DNA of 64,000 nt from NCBI RefSeq assembly GCF_001506165.1, contig NZ_CP011427.1, positions 3,224,001 to 3,288,000 of the forward strand. The letters run 5' to 3'. Below, piece after piece: positions 39,018 to 49,426 of the stretch; positions within the stretch are counted from its first letter, which is position 1, and each line of letters starts with the position of its first letter. The notes under the pieces were generated by a model, which did not search any database, was not told the origin of the DNA, and saw only the letters and a list, made by a program, of their open reading frames with translations. The translations under genes and the position numbers were made by a program. This DNA is from Pantoea vagans (GTDB lineage: Bacteria > Pseudomonadota > Gammaproteobacteria > Enterobacterales > Enterobacteriaceae).

Positions 39018-39037
39018 GCAATTACCACAACAATTGC
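39018..39037. promoter_or_regulatory. Dyad in the LysR/reductase divergent region
   Basis: GCAATT-N8-AATTGC is a perfect interrupted palindrome centred in the 98-bp gap between the two divergent genes, where LysR-type regulators usually bind. It is a plausible regulator recognition site. Confidence 0.5.
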
Positions 39038-39072
39038 GCTATTTTCGTTGATTTAGTGAGTAAAACTCAGCA

Positions 39073-39981
39073 ATGAATAAATACCGAGCCACCCTGCAGG
39101 AACTGGAGATGTTTGCCGCAATTGCACAGCATCTCAGCTTTCGCAAAGCCGCCGAGGAGCGCAACGTCACGCCCTCCAGCTTGAGCCATGCCATGCGCCA
39201 TTTTGAAGCGCGCCTGGGCGTCCGCTTACTCACGCGCACCACGCGCAAAGTCGCGCTGACAACAGCAGGCGAGCGCTTTTTGCTGCGCATTCAGCCCGCG
39301 TTAGCCGATTTGTCGCAGGCGGTGGATGAGTTGAATGACTGGCGTGAAGAACCGGGCGGGATACTGCGTATCAGTATGCCACGATCAGCAGAAGCACTGT
39401 TCTTCCCGTCTTTGATACTGCCGTTTGTGCAACGCTATCCCGAGATTACGCTGGAGATCGACAGCAATGACGCGTTGGTCGATATCGTGGAAGCGGGCTT
39501 TGATGCCGGTGTACGCTATGGTGATGTGCTGGCGCAGGACATGATCGCCGTGCCCTTTGGCCACCCCATGCGCGCGCTGGCCGTCGCCAGCCCGGATTTC
39601 CTTGCTCAGCATGGCATCCCCCAATCCCCTGCCGAGTTATTACACTTCCCCTGCATTGAGCGACGCTTTCCCAGCGGGCGGCGTTATCGTTGGGAATTTT
39701 GGCAGGACGGCCGTAAACAGGAAGTCGCGGTAAAAGGCTCGCTGGTACTGGATAATAATGATCGCATTCTACAAGCAGCACGGGCTGGATTGGGCATCGC
39801 TTTTATACATCAGGATGCCGTCAATAATGCGCTGGCGAGTGGAGAGTTAATTGAGATTCTCACTGAATATACGCAAGTTGAAGAGGGATTCTGGCTTTAC
39901 TACCCCAGCAGGAAATATATTTCAGCGCCACTCAGGCATTTTATAGACTGGATAAAAAACAACGAAAACATATTAAGATAA
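39073..39981 (+). CDS. LysR-family transcriptional regulator
   Basis: 302 residues; N-terminal winged helix (LEMFAAIAQHLSFRKAAEERNVTPSS... type, about residues 11-60) and a periplasmic-binding-protein-like effector domain. The pattern SFRKAAEE with ARLGVRLLTRTTRKV is typical of the CrgA/AaeR-like group that often sits divergent from oxidoreductase genes. Here the divergent target is the aldo/keto reductase, with a dyad between them. The effector is unknown. Confidence 0.9.
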   Translation: MNKYRATLQELEMFAAIAQHLSFRKAAEERNVTPSSLSHAMRHFEARLGVRLLTRTTRKVALTTAGERFLLRIQPALADLSQAVDELNDWREEPGGILRISMPRSAEALFFPSLILPFVQRYPEITLEIDSNDALVDIVEAGFDAGVRYGDVLAQDMIAVPFGHPMRALAVASPDFLAQHGIPQSPAELLHFPCIERRFPSGRRYRWEFWQDGRKQEVAVKGSLVLDNNDRILQAARAGLGIAFIHQDAVNNALASGELIEILTEYTQVEEGFWLYYPSRKYISAPLRHFIDWIKNNENILR

Positions 39982-40077
39982 ATATTTAAAAAAACAAATA
40001 ACAGAAACCACTAACAATGAAGTAATAAATTAAAAATAAACAAAATGGATGCGTGAAATATAAATAAAATCGCGTAG
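39982..40077. other. AT-rich spacer after the LysR gene
   Basis: About 95 bp of AT-rich sequence with no gene or clear hairpin, followed by the structured hok-like leader at 40078. Confidence 0.4.
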
Positions 40078-40260
40078 ACTGCCTGCGGGCGCTTGAGGCA
40101 ATCTGCCTTAAGCATAGTTATTTAGAGGTAGGTTGTGGAGAGTTTGCTCGCAGAGTCAATGTTAATTATCCCTGCGAGCGAGCCGACTACCCTACACGTA
40201 AGAAATGTCAGGTTAGTCGCTCGCTCGTGCTAATGCAAGAGGTAAGTGACTATGAAGTCG
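40078..40260 (+). pseudogene. Probable hok/sok-type toxin leader with the toxin frame lost
   Basis: Reads rightward. GCTTGAGGCA-ATC-TGCCTTAAGC at 40091-40113 is a tight hairpin like the 5' element of hok mRNAs (R1 hok begins GCGCTTGAGGC...CTGCCTC, from memory). A second long hairpin pairs CGAGCGAG..CGACTA at 40075-40089 with TAGTCG..CTCGCTCG at 40214-40227. AAGAGGTAAGTGACTATGAAG at 40237-40257 looks like the hok ribosome site and start. After ATGAAG, however, the frame (MKSIFKIHCSYNKK) is not Hok and runs into the lpd terminator, so the roughly 50-codon toxin seems deleted. It could instead be an unrelated structured RNA. Confidence 0.45.
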
Positions 40261-40288
40261 ATATTCAAAATACATTGTTCTTATAATA

Positions 40289-40317
40289 AAAAACGGCTCC
40301 TAAAAGGAGCCGTTTTT
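40289..40317 (-). terminator. Terminator of lpd
   Basis: AAAAACGGCTCCT and AGGAGCCGTTTTT form a perfect 13-bp stem with an AAA loop, 18 bases past the lpd stop. The symmetry makes it bidirectional, so it would also end any rightward transcript from the hok-like leader. Confidence 0.92.
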
Positions 40318-40334
40318 CTATTTACCGCAAAAAC

Positions 40335-41759
40335 TTATTTCTTTTTCGCTTTAGGGTTTGGCAGGTCAGTAATGCTACCTTCAAACACTTCAGCCGCCAG
40401 GCCAACAGACTCATGCAGCGTTGGGTGGGCATGAATGGTCAGTGCGATGTCTTCTGCATCACAGCCCATTTCGATCGCCAGACCGATCTCACCCAACAGC
40501 TCGCCGCCGTTGGTGCCGACAATTGCACCACCGATCACACGGTGAGTCTCTTTGTCGAAGATCAGTTTGGTCATGCCATCTGCACAGTCAGAAGCAATCG
40601 CACGGCCAGAGGCTGCCCACGGGAAGGTGGACACTTCGTAGCTGATGCCTTTCTCTTTAGCTTCTTTCTCGGTCAAACCTACCCATGCAACTTCTGGCTC
40701 GGTGTACGCGATAGAAGGAATCACTTTCGGGTCGAAGTAGTGCTTCAGACCAGAGATAACTTCTGCCGCCACGTGGCCTTCGTGCACACCTTTGTGCGCC
40801 AGCATTGGCTGACCAACGATATCGCCGATTGCAAAGATGTGAGGCACGTTAGTGCGCAGCTGCTTGTCGACACGGATGAAACCGCGATCGTCCACTTCAA
40901 CGCCCGCTTTACCCGCATCCAGGCCTTTACCGTTTGGTACACGGCCAATGGCCACCAGCACGGCGTCGTAACGCTGCGCTTCTGCAGGGGCTTTTTTACC
41001 TTCCATTGATACGTAGATACCATCATCTTTCGCTTCAACAGAGGTGACTTTGGTCTCCAGCATCAGGTTGAATTTCTTGCTGATACGTTTGGTGAACACT
41101 TTCACTACGTCTTTATCAGCAGCAGGGATAACCTGGTCAAACATCTCAACCACGTCGATCTCTGAACCCAGCGCATGGTAAACGGTACCCATCTCCAGGC
41201 CGATAATCCCACCACCCATCACCAGCAGGCGCTTAGGCACTTCTTTCAGTTCCAGCGCGTCAGTTGAATCCCATACACGTGGATCATGGTGTGGGATGAA
41301 TGGCAGTTCGATTGGGCGAGAACCCGCCGCGATAATCGCGTTGTCGAAGTTGATGGTGGTTGCGCCACCCTCACCTTCCACCACCAGCGTATTCGCACCG
41401 GTGAATTTACCCAGACCGGTAACCACTTTCACTTTACGGCCTTTGGCCATACCGGCCAGACCGCCAGTCAGTTGGGTGATAACCTTCTCTTTCCAGGAAC
41501 GAATTTTGTTGATGTCAGTTTGCGGCTGGCCAAACACGATACCGTGCTCTTCCAGCGCTTTCGCTTCTTCAATCACTTTCGCAACGTGCAGCAGCGCTTT
41601 TGACGGGATACAGCCCACGTTCAGACAAACACCACCGAGGGTGCTGTAACGCTCAACGATTACGGTTTCCAGACCTAAATCAGCGCAACGGAAGGCTGCA
41701 GAGTAACCTGCAGGACCTGCCCCAAGTACCACGACTTGAGTTTTAATCTCTGTACTCAT
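40335..41759 (-). CDS. lpd: Dihydrolipoyl dehydrogenase (E3)
   Basis: FAD flavoprotein E3 shared by the pyruvate and 2-oxoglutarate dehydrogenase complexes and the glycine cleavage system. The 474-residue length equals E. coli Lpd. Redox disulfide in GGVCLNVGCIPSK near residue 45, FAD/NAD motifs GAGPAG and GGGIIGLEMG, and the C-terminal catalytic HAHPTLHE near residue 445. The second of two adjacent ATGs (41759) is taken as start. Read after aceF through a possible partial terminator at 41904. Confidence 0.98.
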   Translation of the reverse strand: MSTEIKTQVVVLGAGPAGYSAAFRCADLGLETVIVERYSTLGGVCLNVGCIPSKALLHVAKVIEEAKALEEHGIVFGQPQTDINKIRSWKEKVITQLTGGLAGMAKGRKVKVVTGLGKFTGANTLVVEGEGGATTINFDNAIIAAGSRPIELPFIPHHDPRVWDSTDALELKEVPKRLLVMGGGIIGLEMGTVYHALGSEIDVVEMFDQVIPAADKDVVKVFTKRISKKFNLMLETKVTSVEAKDDGIYVSMEGKKAPAEAQRYDAVLVAIGRVPNGKGLDAGKAGVEVDDRGFIRVDKQLRTNVPHIFAIGDIVGQPMLAHKGVHEGHVAAEVISGLKHYFDPKVIPSIAYTEPEVAWVGLTEKEAKEKGISYEVSTFPWAASGRAIASDCADGMTKLIFDKETHRVIGGAIVGTNGGELLGEIGLAIEMGCDAEDIALTIHAHPTLHESVGLAAEVFEGSITDLPNPKAKKK

Positions 41760-41903
41760 CATGACCTCTTATTAGATTGCCGGCGGTCAAAAGCGAGCCC
41801 GTCCCAGGCTCCGCATGCCCTTTATCCACCGGGACATTTCACCGCAAGAGTTTACAGAATTGTTAATAAACTGCCAACCGCGGCAACTCTGAATGCTTAC
41901 AAC

Positions 41904-41925
41904 AAGGCCGGCATTTGCCGGCCTT
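41904..41925 (-). terminator. aceF-lpd intercistronic hairpin
   Basis: AAGGCCGGCA and TGCCGGCCTT form a perfect 10-bp GC-rich stem directly after the aceF stop. On the minus strand only TTGTTG follows, a poor T-run, so it probably terminates partially and leaves some read-through into lpd. Confidence 0.75.
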
Positions 41926-41933
41926 GGTTAACT

Positions 41934-43820
41934 TCACATCACCAGACGGCGAATGTCGGACAGTGTGTTATTGATGATGGTGATAAAGCGCGCACCATCT
42001 GCACCGTCGATCACGCGGTGGTCGAAGGAGAGTGAGATTGGCATCATCAGACGCGGCTCAAACTCTTTACCGTTCCACACCGGCTCCATCGCTGACTTGG
42101 AAACACCGAGGATAGCCACTTCCGGCGCATTAACAATTGGCGCAAAGTGCGTGGTACCCAAGCCACCCAGGCTGGAGATGGTGAAGCAACCGCCCTGCAT
42201 ATCGCTGGCGGTCAGCTTGCCATCACGCGCTTTCTTAGAAATCGCCATCAGTTCACGCGACAGTTCAGTGATGCCTTTCTTATTCACATCTTTGAACACT
42301 GGAACCACCAGACCGTTTGGCGTATCCACCGCCACACCGATGTTGATGTATTTCTTCAGCGTCAGTTTCTGTGCATCTTCAGACAGAGAACTGTTGAAAC
42401 GTGGCATCTGCTCCAGCGCGGCCGCAACAGCTTTCATGATGAACACCACCGGGGTGAACTTCACATCCAGCTTACGTTTTTCCGCTTCAGCGTTCTGCTG
42501 CTTACGGAATGCTTCCAGATCGGTGATATCGGTCTTATCGAAGTGCGTAACGTGTGGGATAACCACCCAGTTACGGCTCAGGTTGGCACCCGAGATTTTC
42601 TGGATACGGCCCAGTTCCACTTCTTCAACTTCACCAAACTTGCTGAAGTCTACTTTCGGCCAAGGCAGCAAGCCTGGCAGGCTTCCGCCGCTTGCCGCAG
42701 CAGCCGGTGCTGCTTCCGCACGTTTCACCGCATCTTTCACGTAAGACTGCACGTCTTCTTTCAGAATGCGACCTTTACGGCCAGTGCCTTTGACTTTCGC
42801 CAGGTTGACACCGAACTCGCGTGCCAGACGACGAATCACTGGCGTGGCGTGCACGTAAGCATCGTTCTCAGCAAACTCGCCTTTCGCGTCCGCTTTAGCC
42901 GCTGGAGCAGCCGCAGGTTTCGCCGCTGCCGGTGCTGGAGCCGCTTCCTGTTTCGCCGCAGGTGCCGCAGCAGCAGGCGCAGCGCCTTCGACTTCAAACA
43001 CCATGATCAGTGAACCGGTGCTGACTTTGTCGCCCGTGGACACTTTCAGTTCTTTTACAGTACCGGCGAATGGCGCAGGCACTTCCATCGATGCTTTGTC
43101 GCCTTCAACCACGATCAGTGACTGTTCAGCGGTGACTTTGTCGCCCACTTTTACCAGCACTTCAGTGACTTCAACTTCATCGCCGCCGATGTCAGGCACG
43201 TTCACGTCTTTCGCGCCACCCGCAGCTGCAGGGGCTGCAGCTGGAGCCGCTTCCTGCTTCGCTGCTGGTGCGGCAGCCGGAGCGGCACCTTCCGCTTCGA
43301 AGATCATGATCAGCGAACCGGTATTCACTTTATCGCCAGTGGCGATTTTGATCTCTTTCACCACGCCCGCGAACGGTGCAGGGACTTCCATTGAAGCCTT
43401 GTCGCCTTCAACGGTGATCAGTGATTGTTCCGCTTCAACTTTGTCGCCAACTTTCACCAGGATCTCAGTGACTTCAACTTCATCACCGCCGATGTCAGGC
43501 ACGTTGACTTCTTTGCTGACCGCAGCCGCCGCTGGGGCTGGCGCCGCTTCGGCTTTTTTCTCTTCTGCTGCCGGTGCAGCCGCCGCGCCTTCTGCGTCGA
43601 AGATCATGATCAGTGAACCGGTATTCACTTTGTCACCGGTGGCGATCTTGATCTCTTTCACTACGCCAGCCTTCGGCGAAGGCACTTCCATTGAGGCTTT
43701 ATCGCCTTCCACGGTGATGAGCGACTGTTCAGCTTCAACTTTGTCGCCTACCTTCACCAGGATTTCGGTGACTTCAACTTCGTCTGACCCGATATCTGGT
43801 ACGTTAATTTCGATAGCCAT
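41934..43820 (-). CDS. aceF: Dihydrolipoyllysine acetyltransferase (E2) of pyruvate dehydrogenase
   Basis: Core subunit of the pyruvate dehydrogenase complex, 628 residues (E. coli 630). Three tandem lipoyl domains (about residues 1-80, 105-185 and 206-285), each with the lipoylated lysine in GDKASMEVP, separated by Ala/Pro-rich flexible linkers. Then the E3/E1-binding domain ([14 protein letters not shown] near residue 328) and the catalytic domain with [15 protein letters not shown] near residue 600. The domain repeats are near-identical at DNA level. Starts 14 bp after aceE. Confidence 0.98.
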   Translation of the reverse strand: MAIEINVPDIGSDEVEVTEILVKVGDKVEAEQSLITVEGDKASMEVPSPKAGVVKEIKIATGDKVNTGSLIMIFDAEGAAAAPAAEEKKAEAAPAPAAAAVSKEVNVPDIGGDEVEVTEILVKVGDKVEAEQSLITVEGDKASMEVPAPFAGVVKEIKIATGDKVNTGSLIMIFEAEGAAPAAAPAAKQEAAPAAAPAAAGGAKDVNVPDIGGDEVEVTEVLVKVGDKVTAEQSLIVVEGDKASMEVPAPFAGTVKELKVSTGDKVSTGSLIMVFEVEGAAPAAAAPAAKQEAAPAPAAAKPAAAPAAKADAKGEFAENDAYVHATPVIRRLAREFGVNLAKVKGTGRKGRILKEDVQSYVKDAVKRAEAAPAAAASGGSLPGLLPWPKVDFSKFGEVEEVELGRIQKISGANLSRNWVVIPHVTHFDKTDITDLEAFRKQQNAEAEKRKLDVKFTPVVFIMKAVAAALEQMPRFNSSLSEDAQKLTLKKYINIGVAVDTPNGLVVPVFKDVNKKGITELSRELMAISKKARDGKLTASDMQGGCFTISSLGGLGTTHFAPIVNAPEVAILGVSKSAMEPVWNGKEFEPRLMMPISLSFDHRVIDGADGARFITIINNTLSDIRRLVM

Positions 43821-43834
43821 TACTCTCTTACCTC

Positions 43835-46501
43835 TTAAGCCAGACGCGGGTTAACTTTATCGGCATCGATATTGAACTTAGTGATCGCATCCGCCACCAC
43901 TTTCTTATCGATTTCGCCGCGTTTAGCCAGTTCACCCAGTGCAGCAACAACCACGTATGATGCATCCACTTCGAAGTGGTGACGCAGGTTTTCACGGCTG
44001 TCAGAACGACCGAAGCCATCCGTACCCAGTACGCGATAGTCGCTGGCTGGAACGTAGCTGCGAACCTGTTCAGCGAACAGCTTCATGTAGTCGGTTGAGG
44101 CCACTGCAGGCGCTTCGTTCATCACCTGAGCGATGTAAGGAACGCGCGGTGCTTCAGTCGGATGCAGCATGTTCCAGCGCTCACAATCCTGGCCATCACG
44201 TGCCAGTTCAGTGAACGAGGTGACGCTATACACATCAGAACCGATGCCGTAGTCGTTAGCCAGAATCTGTGCCGCTTCACGCACGTGACGCAGGATAGAA
44301 CCTGAACCCAGCAGCTGCACTTTACCTTTGCTACCTGCTACCGTTTCCAGCTTGTAGATACCCTTACGGATACCCTCTTCCGCACCCTGCGGCATCGCAG
44401 GCATGTGGTAGTTTTCGTTCAGCGTGGTGATGTAGTAGTAGATGTTTTCCTGCGCTTCGCCATACATACGCACCAGGCCATCCTGCATGATGACAGCCAC
44501 TTCGTACGCGTAAGACGGATCGTAAGAGATACAGTTCGGGATAGTCAGCGACTGAATGTGGCTGTGACCATCTTCATGCTGCAGACCTTCGCCGTTCAGC
44601 GTCGTACGACCAGAGGTACCGCCGACCAGGAAGCCGCGTGCCTGTTGGTCGCCCGCCAGCCACATCAGATCGCCGATACGCTGGAAGCCGAACATTGAGT
44701 AATAGATGTAGAACGGAATCATCGGCAGGTTGTTGGTGCTGTAAGAGGTCGCCGCCGCCAGCCAGGATGAACCTGCGCCCAGCTCGTTGATCCCTTCCTG
44801 CAGAATCTGGCCTTTCTCGTCTTCTTTATAGTAAGCAACCTGCTCACGGTCCTGCGGGGTGTATTGCTGGCCGTTCGGGCTGTAGATACCAATCTGACGG
44901 AACAGACCTTCCATACCGAAGGTACGTGCTTCATCCGCAAGGATTGGCACCAGACGATCTTTGATCGACTTGTTCTTCAGCATCACGTTCAACGCACGCA
45001 CGAAGGCAATGGTGGTCGAGATCTCTTTGTTCTGCTCTTCCAGCAGCGGCTTGAACTCTTCCAGCGTCGGCATTTCCAGCTTCTCGCTGAATTCCGCCTG
45101 ACGCGTTGGCAGATAGCCACCCAGCTTCTCGCGCTGACCGTGCAGATAGTTGTACTCGTCGGAACCTTTCTCGAAGGTGACGTAAGGCAGGGATTCGATC
45201 TTATCGTCAGCCACTGGCACATTGAAGCGATCGCGGATGTAGCGAACGCCATCCATGTTCATCTTCTTCACCTGGTGCGCGATGTTTTTACCTTCCGCGG
45301 TGTCACCCATACCATAACCTTTGATGGTATGTGCCAGGATCAGAGTCGGCTGACCTTTGGTGTCCTGCGCTTTTTTCAGTGCCGCGTAGATTTTCTTCGG
45401 ATCGTGACCGCCACGGTTCAGGGCGAAGATCTCTTCGTCTGACCAGTCTTTTACCAGCGCAGCCGTTTCCGGATATTTACCGAAGAAGTGTTCACGCACG
45501 TATGCGCCATCACGGGATTTGAAGGTCTGGTAATCGCCATCAACGGTTTCGTTCATCAGCTGGATCAGCTTGCCGCTGGTGTCCTGCTTCAGCAGTTCAT
45601 CCCAACGCGCGCCCCAGATCACTTTGATCACGTTCCAGCCTGCACCCGCGAAGATGCCTTCCAGCTCGTTGATGATCTTACCGTTACCGGTGACCGGACC
45701 ATCCAGACGCTGCAGGTTACAGTTGATGATGAACACCAGGTTGTCCAGCTTCTCACGGGTGGCGATGGTGATCGCACCTTTAGATTCTGGCTCATCCATT
45801 TCACCGTCACCCAGGAAGGCATAAACGGTCTGGTTTGAGGTGTCTTTCAGGCCACGGTGTTCCAGATACTTCAGGAACTTCGCCTGATAGATCGCATTCA
45901 ACGGACCCAGACCCATTGATACGGTCGGGAACTGCCAGAAATCTGGCATCAGTTTCGGGTGCGGGTAAGAAGACAGACCTTTACCGTGAACTTCCTGACG
46001 GAAGTTGTTCATCTGCTCTTCAGTCAGACGGCCTTCAAGGAAAGCACGTGAGTAGATGCCCGGAGAAATGTGACCCTGGAAGTAAACCAGATCGCCGCCG
46101 TCTTTATCACTGCGCGCACGGAAGAAGTGGTTAAAACACACTTCATAAATGGTGGCAGAAGACTGGAAAGATGAGAGGTGACCGCCCAGCTCCAGATCTT
46201 TCTTCGACGCACGCAGCACCGACATGATGGCGTTCCAGCGAATTGCGGAACGGATACGACGTTCAAGAGAGGTGTTGCCCGGATAGTCCGGTTCATCTTC
46301 AACAGCAATAGAGTTAATGTAGTTGCTGATTGCAGAAGCACCGCCAGCGACTTTAACGCCACCTTTGCGTGCTGTGTTCAATACCTGATCAAGCAGATAC
46401 TGCGCACGCTCAACACCTTCTTCACGGATGACCGATTCGATCGCCTGTAGCCAGTCACGAGTTTCGATCGGATCCACGTCATTCTGTAAACGTTCTGACA
46501 T
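43835..46501 (-). CDS. aceE: Pyruvate dehydrogenase E1 component
   Basis: Thiamine-diphosphate-dependent homodimeric E1, decarboxylates pyruvate and acetylates the AceF lipoyl groups. 888 residues (E. coli 887). The ThDP motif begins [13 protein letters not shown] near residue 230 and continues to the [11 protein letters not shown] segment; substrate histidines in FNHFF and GHISPG. N-terminus [18 protein letters not shown] binds E2. In the pdhR-aceE-aceF-lpd arrangement, 128 bp after pdhR, under the PdhR operator upstream. Confidence 0.98.
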   Translation of the reverse strand: MSERLQNDVDPIETRDWLQAIESVIREEGVERAQYLLDQVLNTARKGGVKVAGGASAISNYINSIAVEDEPDYPGNTSLERRIRSAIRWNAIMSVLRASKKDLELGGHLSSFQSSATIYEVCFNHFFRARSDKDGGDLVYFQGHISPGIYSRAFLEGRLTEEQMNNFRQEVHGKGLSSYPHPKLMPDFWQFPTVSMGLGPLNAIYQAKFLKYLEHRGLKDTSNQTVYAFLGDGEMDEPESKGAITIATREKLDNLVFIINCNLQRLDGPVTGNGKIINELEGIFAGAGWNVIKVIWGARWDELLKQDTSGKLIQLMNETVDGDYQTFKSRDGAYVREHFFGKYPETAALVKDWSDEEIFALNRGGHDPKKIYAALKKAQDTKGQPTLILAHTIKGYGMGDTAEGKNIAHQVKKMNMDGVRYIRDRFNVPVADDKIESLPYVTFEKGSDEYNYLHGQREKLGGYLPTRQAEFSEKLEMPTLEEFKPLLEEQNKEISTTIAFVRALNVMLKNKSIKDRLVPILADEARTFGMEGLFRQIGIYSPNGQQYTPQDREQVAYYKEDEKGQILQEGINELGAGSSWLAAATSYSTNNLPMIPFYIYYSMFGFQRIGDLMWLAGDQQARGFLVGGTSGRTTLNGEGLQHEDGHSHIQSLTIPNCISYDPSYAYEVAVIMQDGLVRMYGEAQENIYYYITTLNENYHMPAMPQGAEEGIRKGIYKLETVAGSKGKVQLLGSGSILRHVREAAQILANDYGIGSDVYSVTSFTELARDGQDCERWNMLHPTEAPRVPYIAQVMNEAPAVASTDYMKLFAEQVRSYVPASDYRVLGTDGFGRSDSRENLRHHFEVDASYVVVAALGELAKRGEIDKKVVADAITKFNIDADKVNPRLA

Positions 46502-46629
46502 GGGGTGTGTTCCTTATCTGTGTCTAATACGTTGAATTATCAGGAGCCTGTCTGCTTGTGCTTTGCTTCTTATTCACAGCACAAGAAGACAGGTCCGTCG
46601 TTTGTTTTCCGCACGTTCGTTGCCGTGCG

Positions 46630-47394
46630 TTATTCCTTACGTTGCTGTAAACGACGCAGGGAGCGTTCACGACGACTCTGCTCCCGACTTCTGTCCAGCA
46701 AGATTTCCTCAATGAACGCCAGGTGACGATGAGATGCCTCGCGCGCTTGTTCTGGCTCACGAGCCACAATCGCCTCAAAAATACTGGCGCGGTGACCACT
46801 CACTTTCGCCAGCATTTCCCGGCGAGCGTAGAGCAATTCAAAATTCTGGCGAACGTTTTGTTCCAGCATAGGGCCCATAGAGCGCAGCAAATGCAACAGC
46901 ACCACATTATGAGCGGCTTCTGTGACAGCGATCTGATACTTCATCACTGCATCGGCCTCGGCATCCAGATCGCCACTGTCCTGTGCCTGCTGAATATGAA
47001 CATGGCAGTCACGGATACGCTGCAAATCTTCATCTGTGCCACGCAGCGCGGCGTAATACGCAGCCACACCTTCCAGTGCGTGACGGGTTTCCAACAGGTC
47101 AAACTGAGATTCTGGATGCTCAGCAAGCAGACTGACCAGCGGGTCACTCATGCTCTGCCAGAGATTCGTTTGCACGAAGGTACCACCGCCCTGACGGCGC
47201 AGCAGCAGGCCTTTGGCTTCAAGGCTCTGGATCGCTTCGCGCAGGGATGGACGTGAGACATCGAACTGTTTCGCCAGTTCGCGTTCGGGGAGCAGCTTTT
47301 CACCCGGCTGAAGTGTCCCCTCCATAATGAGGGACTCCAGCTGTTGCTCAATCGCATCGGAGAGCTTGGGTTGGCGAATTTTACTGTAAGCCAT
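46630..47394 (-). CDS. pdhR: Pyruvate dehydrogenase complex repressor PdhR
   Basis: GntR-family (FadR subfamily) repressor relieved by pyruvate. 254 residues as in E. coli. N-terminal winged helix with [22 protein letters not shown] near residue 40 and C-terminal FCD ligand domain with its metal-binding histidines. First gene of the operon; a perfect operator at 47427-47443, 33 bp upstream of its start, indicates autoregulation. Confidence 0.97.
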   Translation of the reverse strand: MAYSKIRQPKLSDAIEQQLESLIMEGTLQPGEKLLPERELAKQFDVSRPSLREAIQSLEAKGLLLRRQGGGTFVQTNLWQSMSDPLVSLLAEHPESQFDLLETRHALEGVAAYYAALRGTDEDLQRIRDCHVHIQQAQDSGDLDAEADAVMKYQIAVTEAAHNVVLLHLLRSMGPMLEQNVRQNFELLYARREMLAKVSGHRASIFEAIVAREPEQAREASHRHLAFIEEILLDRSREQSRRERSLRRLQQRKE

Positions 47395-47426
47395 CTTCCC
47401 TTCTTATCAGCCAAACGTCCGGAGTA

Positions 47427-47443
47427 AATTGGTAATACCAATT
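47427..47443. promoter_or_regulatory. PdhR operator
   Basis: AATTGGTAATACCAATT is a perfect palindrome matching the PdhR consensus ATTGGTnnnACCAAT exactly. It lies 33 bp upstream of the pdhR start, where repressor binding blocks the pdhR-aceEF-lpd promoter. Confidence 0.93.
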
Positions 47444-47825
47444 GAAAAATAGTGCCCGTAAAGTAACAAAGTATTCACCTTGTGTCTATATGGCCCCCAT
47501 CACACTTCAAGGGTATATCGCTGTTGCCGCACGCTAACTCACCGTGTTAAAGGCATAAATTTGCCGGCAAAGTGAATTGTTAACAGATTTCACTTTTACT
47601 AAACCTTACACAGGGTTAGCCGTTGCAGCGTCGCTAAACCATAAGGCAAAGCTATTCGTGTTTATTGTTTATTCATGTCAGAAATATCTTGGGTGCTCCA
47701 CAGAGGATACTGCTGCTTTTTCAGCCATCTCTCAGCACAAAAAGCAAAAGCAGGTGCAAAGCGGCGCGCTTATCACTATTCTGGACGCCATGGTAGCCGG
47801 GACATGCACACAGCACGCCAGATAC
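47444..47825. other. pdhR-aroP intergenic region
   Basis: About 380 bp between the PdhR operator and the aroP TyrR boxes. It should contain the outward pdhR promoter and the aroP promoter. I see no conserved gene; a short open frame within it does not resemble a known protein. The corresponding E. coli gap is similarly long. Confidence 0.5.
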
Positions 47826-47864
47826 CGTAAAGAAAAGAATACATTAGGTAAAAACAGCCTTACA
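47826..47864 (+). promoter_or_regulatory. Tandem TyrR boxes before aroP
   Basis: Two 18-bp sites approximating TGTAAA-N6-TTTACA: CGTAAA-N6-AATACA (47826-47843, weaker) and GGTAAA-N6-CTTACA (47847-47864, stronger), centred 21 bp apart, about two helical turns. E. coli aroP is repressed by TyrR through paired strong and weak boxes in this position. Confidence 0.55.
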
Positions 47865-47908
47865 GTGCGCGCACTGCAGGTGCACAATAACAACATCACG
47901 AGGTTTGT

Positions 47909-49264
47909 ATGGAACAACAGCATGGCGAGTCGCTGCATCGCGGCCTGAAAAATCGCCATATTCAGCTTATTGCGCTGGGCGGTGCCGTGGGTACCGGTCT
48001 GTTTCTGGGCAGCGCATCAGTGATTAAATCGGCCGGCCCGGCCGTGATTCTGGGTTATGCCATTGCCGGTTTTATTGCCTTTCTGATTATGCGTCAGCTG
48101 GGCGAAATGGTCGTAGAAGAGCCGGTTGCCGGTAGCTTCAGCCACTTCGCTTATAAGTACTGGGGCAACTTCGCCGGTTTCGCCTCTGGCTGGAACTACT
48201 GGGTGCTGTATGTGCTGGTTGCCATGGCCGAATTAAGCGCCGTCGGTAAATACATTCAGTTCTGGTATCCCGAATTTCCCACCTGGGCCAGTGCCGCCAT
48301 CTTCTTCGTGGTGATTAACGCCATTAACCTGACCAACGTTAAAGTGTTTGGTGAGATGGAGTTCTGGTTCGCCATTATTAAAGTTGTGGCAGTTGTCGGC
48401 ATGATCCTGTTCGGTGCCTGGTTACTGTTTGGCGGTCACGCCGGTCCACAAGCCACCGTTCGCAACCTGTGGGAACAGGGCGGCTTTATGCCAAATGGCT
48501 GGTCTGGACTGGTGATGATGATGGCCATCATCATGTTCTCCTTCGGTGGTCTTGAACTGGTCGGTATCACGGCGGCAGAAGCGGATAATCCTCAGGAGAG
48601 CATTCCTAAAGCCACCAACCAAGTGCTGTGGCGTATTCTGATCTTCTACATCGGTTCACTGGCTGTTTTGCTTTCACTGCTGCCATGGACGCGTGTAACG
48701 GCAGACACCAGCCCGTTCGTGCTGATCTTCCATGAACTGGGTGATGCGCTGGTCGCCAACGCGCTGAACGTGGTGATTCTGACGGCTGCGCTGTCGGTCT
48801 ATAACAGCTGCGTATACTGCAACAGCCGAATGTTGTTCGGCTTAGCACAGCAGGGTAACGCCCCGAAAGCGCTGTTAAACGTTGACCGTCGCGGCGTACC
48901 GGTAGCCACTATTATGGTCTCCGCGGTGGCAACCGCTTTGTGTGTACTGATCAACTACCTGATGCCAGGTGAAGCCTTTGGCCTGTTGATGTCGCTGGTG
49001 GTGTCTGCGCTGGTGATCAACTGGGCAATGATCAGCCTCGCTCATATGAAATTCCGTAAGAAGAAAGACCAACAAGGTGTGACCACGCGCTTTAAAGCGG
49101 TGCTCTATCCGCTGGGGAACTGGATCTGCTTGCTGTTTTTGGCGGCAGTACTGGTCATCATGGTCATGACCCCAGGTATGGCGATCTCTGTCTGGCTGAT
49201 TCCGGTCTGGCTGGTGATCCTGGCTGTGGGTTACGCCATCAAGAATAAAGTACAAAAAGCCTAA
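47909..49264 (+). CDS. aroP: Aromatic amino acid permease AroP
   Basis: General importer of Phe, Tyr and Trp, amino acid-polyamine-organocation family. 451 residues with 12 membrane segments; helix 1 motif IQLIALGGAVGTGLFLGSA and the EEPVAGSFSHFAYKYWG signature of AAT transporters. N-terminus MEQQHGESLHRGLKNRH resembles E. coli AroP. Paired TyrR-like boxes upstream. In E. coli it borders ampE; here a two-gene sugar locus is inserted between them. Confidence 0.95.
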   Translation: MEQQHGESLHRGLKNRHIQLIALGGAVGTGLFLGSASVIKSAGPAVILGYAIAGFIAFLIMRQLGEMVVEEPVAGSFSHFAYKYWGNFAGFASGWNYWVLYVLVAMAELSAVGKYIQFWYPEFPTWASAAIFFVVINAINLTNVKVFGEMEFWFAIIKVVAVVGMILFGAWLLFGGHAGPQATVRNLWEQGGFMPNGWSGLVMMMAIIMFSFGGLELVGITAAEADNPQESIPKATNQVLWRILIFYIGSLAVLLSLLPWTRVTADTSPFVLIFHELGDALVANALNVVILTAALSVYNSCVYCNSRMLFGLAQQGNAPKALLNVDRRGVPVATIMVSAVATALCVLINYLMPGEAFGLLMSLVVSALVINWAMISLAHMKFRKKKDQQGVTTRFKAVLYPLGNWICLLFLAAVLVIMVMTPGMAISVWLIPVWLVILAVGYAIKNKVQKA

Positions 49265-49273
49265 TGTTTGTCT

Positions 49274-49304
49274 CTGCCCGGTGTCCCGTCACCGGGCAGT
49301 TCTT
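49274..49304 (+). terminator. Terminator of aroP
   Basis: CTGCCCGGTG and CACCGGGCAG form a perfect 10-bp stem with a TCCCGT loop 10 bases after the aroP stop, followed by TTCTTCT. Confidence 0.85.
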
Positions 49305-49426
49305 CTGATCTGCCTCACACTTTTCTCCGCCCACCTGTTTTGTCCATCTACGTAACCAAATCCTCCCCACCATGTTACTGATTTAACGCTAATAATTTCG
49401 TCTCACCTTGCAGATGGAGACGAACA

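Noticed and set aside
40246..40434. A 62-codon frame starting at the hok-like ATG
   Set aside because: Most of it runs through the lpd terminator and antisense to the lpd 3' end; the residues are not Hok-like, so it is not annotated as a toxin.
40413..41009. A 198-codon plus-strand frame
   Set aside because: Entirely antisense to lpd, no ribosome site or recognisable domain.
42147..43854. Two long plus-strand open frames (288 and 283 codons) across aceF
   Set aside because: Both mirror the repetitive lipoyl-domain coding sequence; their Ser/Thr/Pro-rich repeats follow from the aceF repeats and codon bias.
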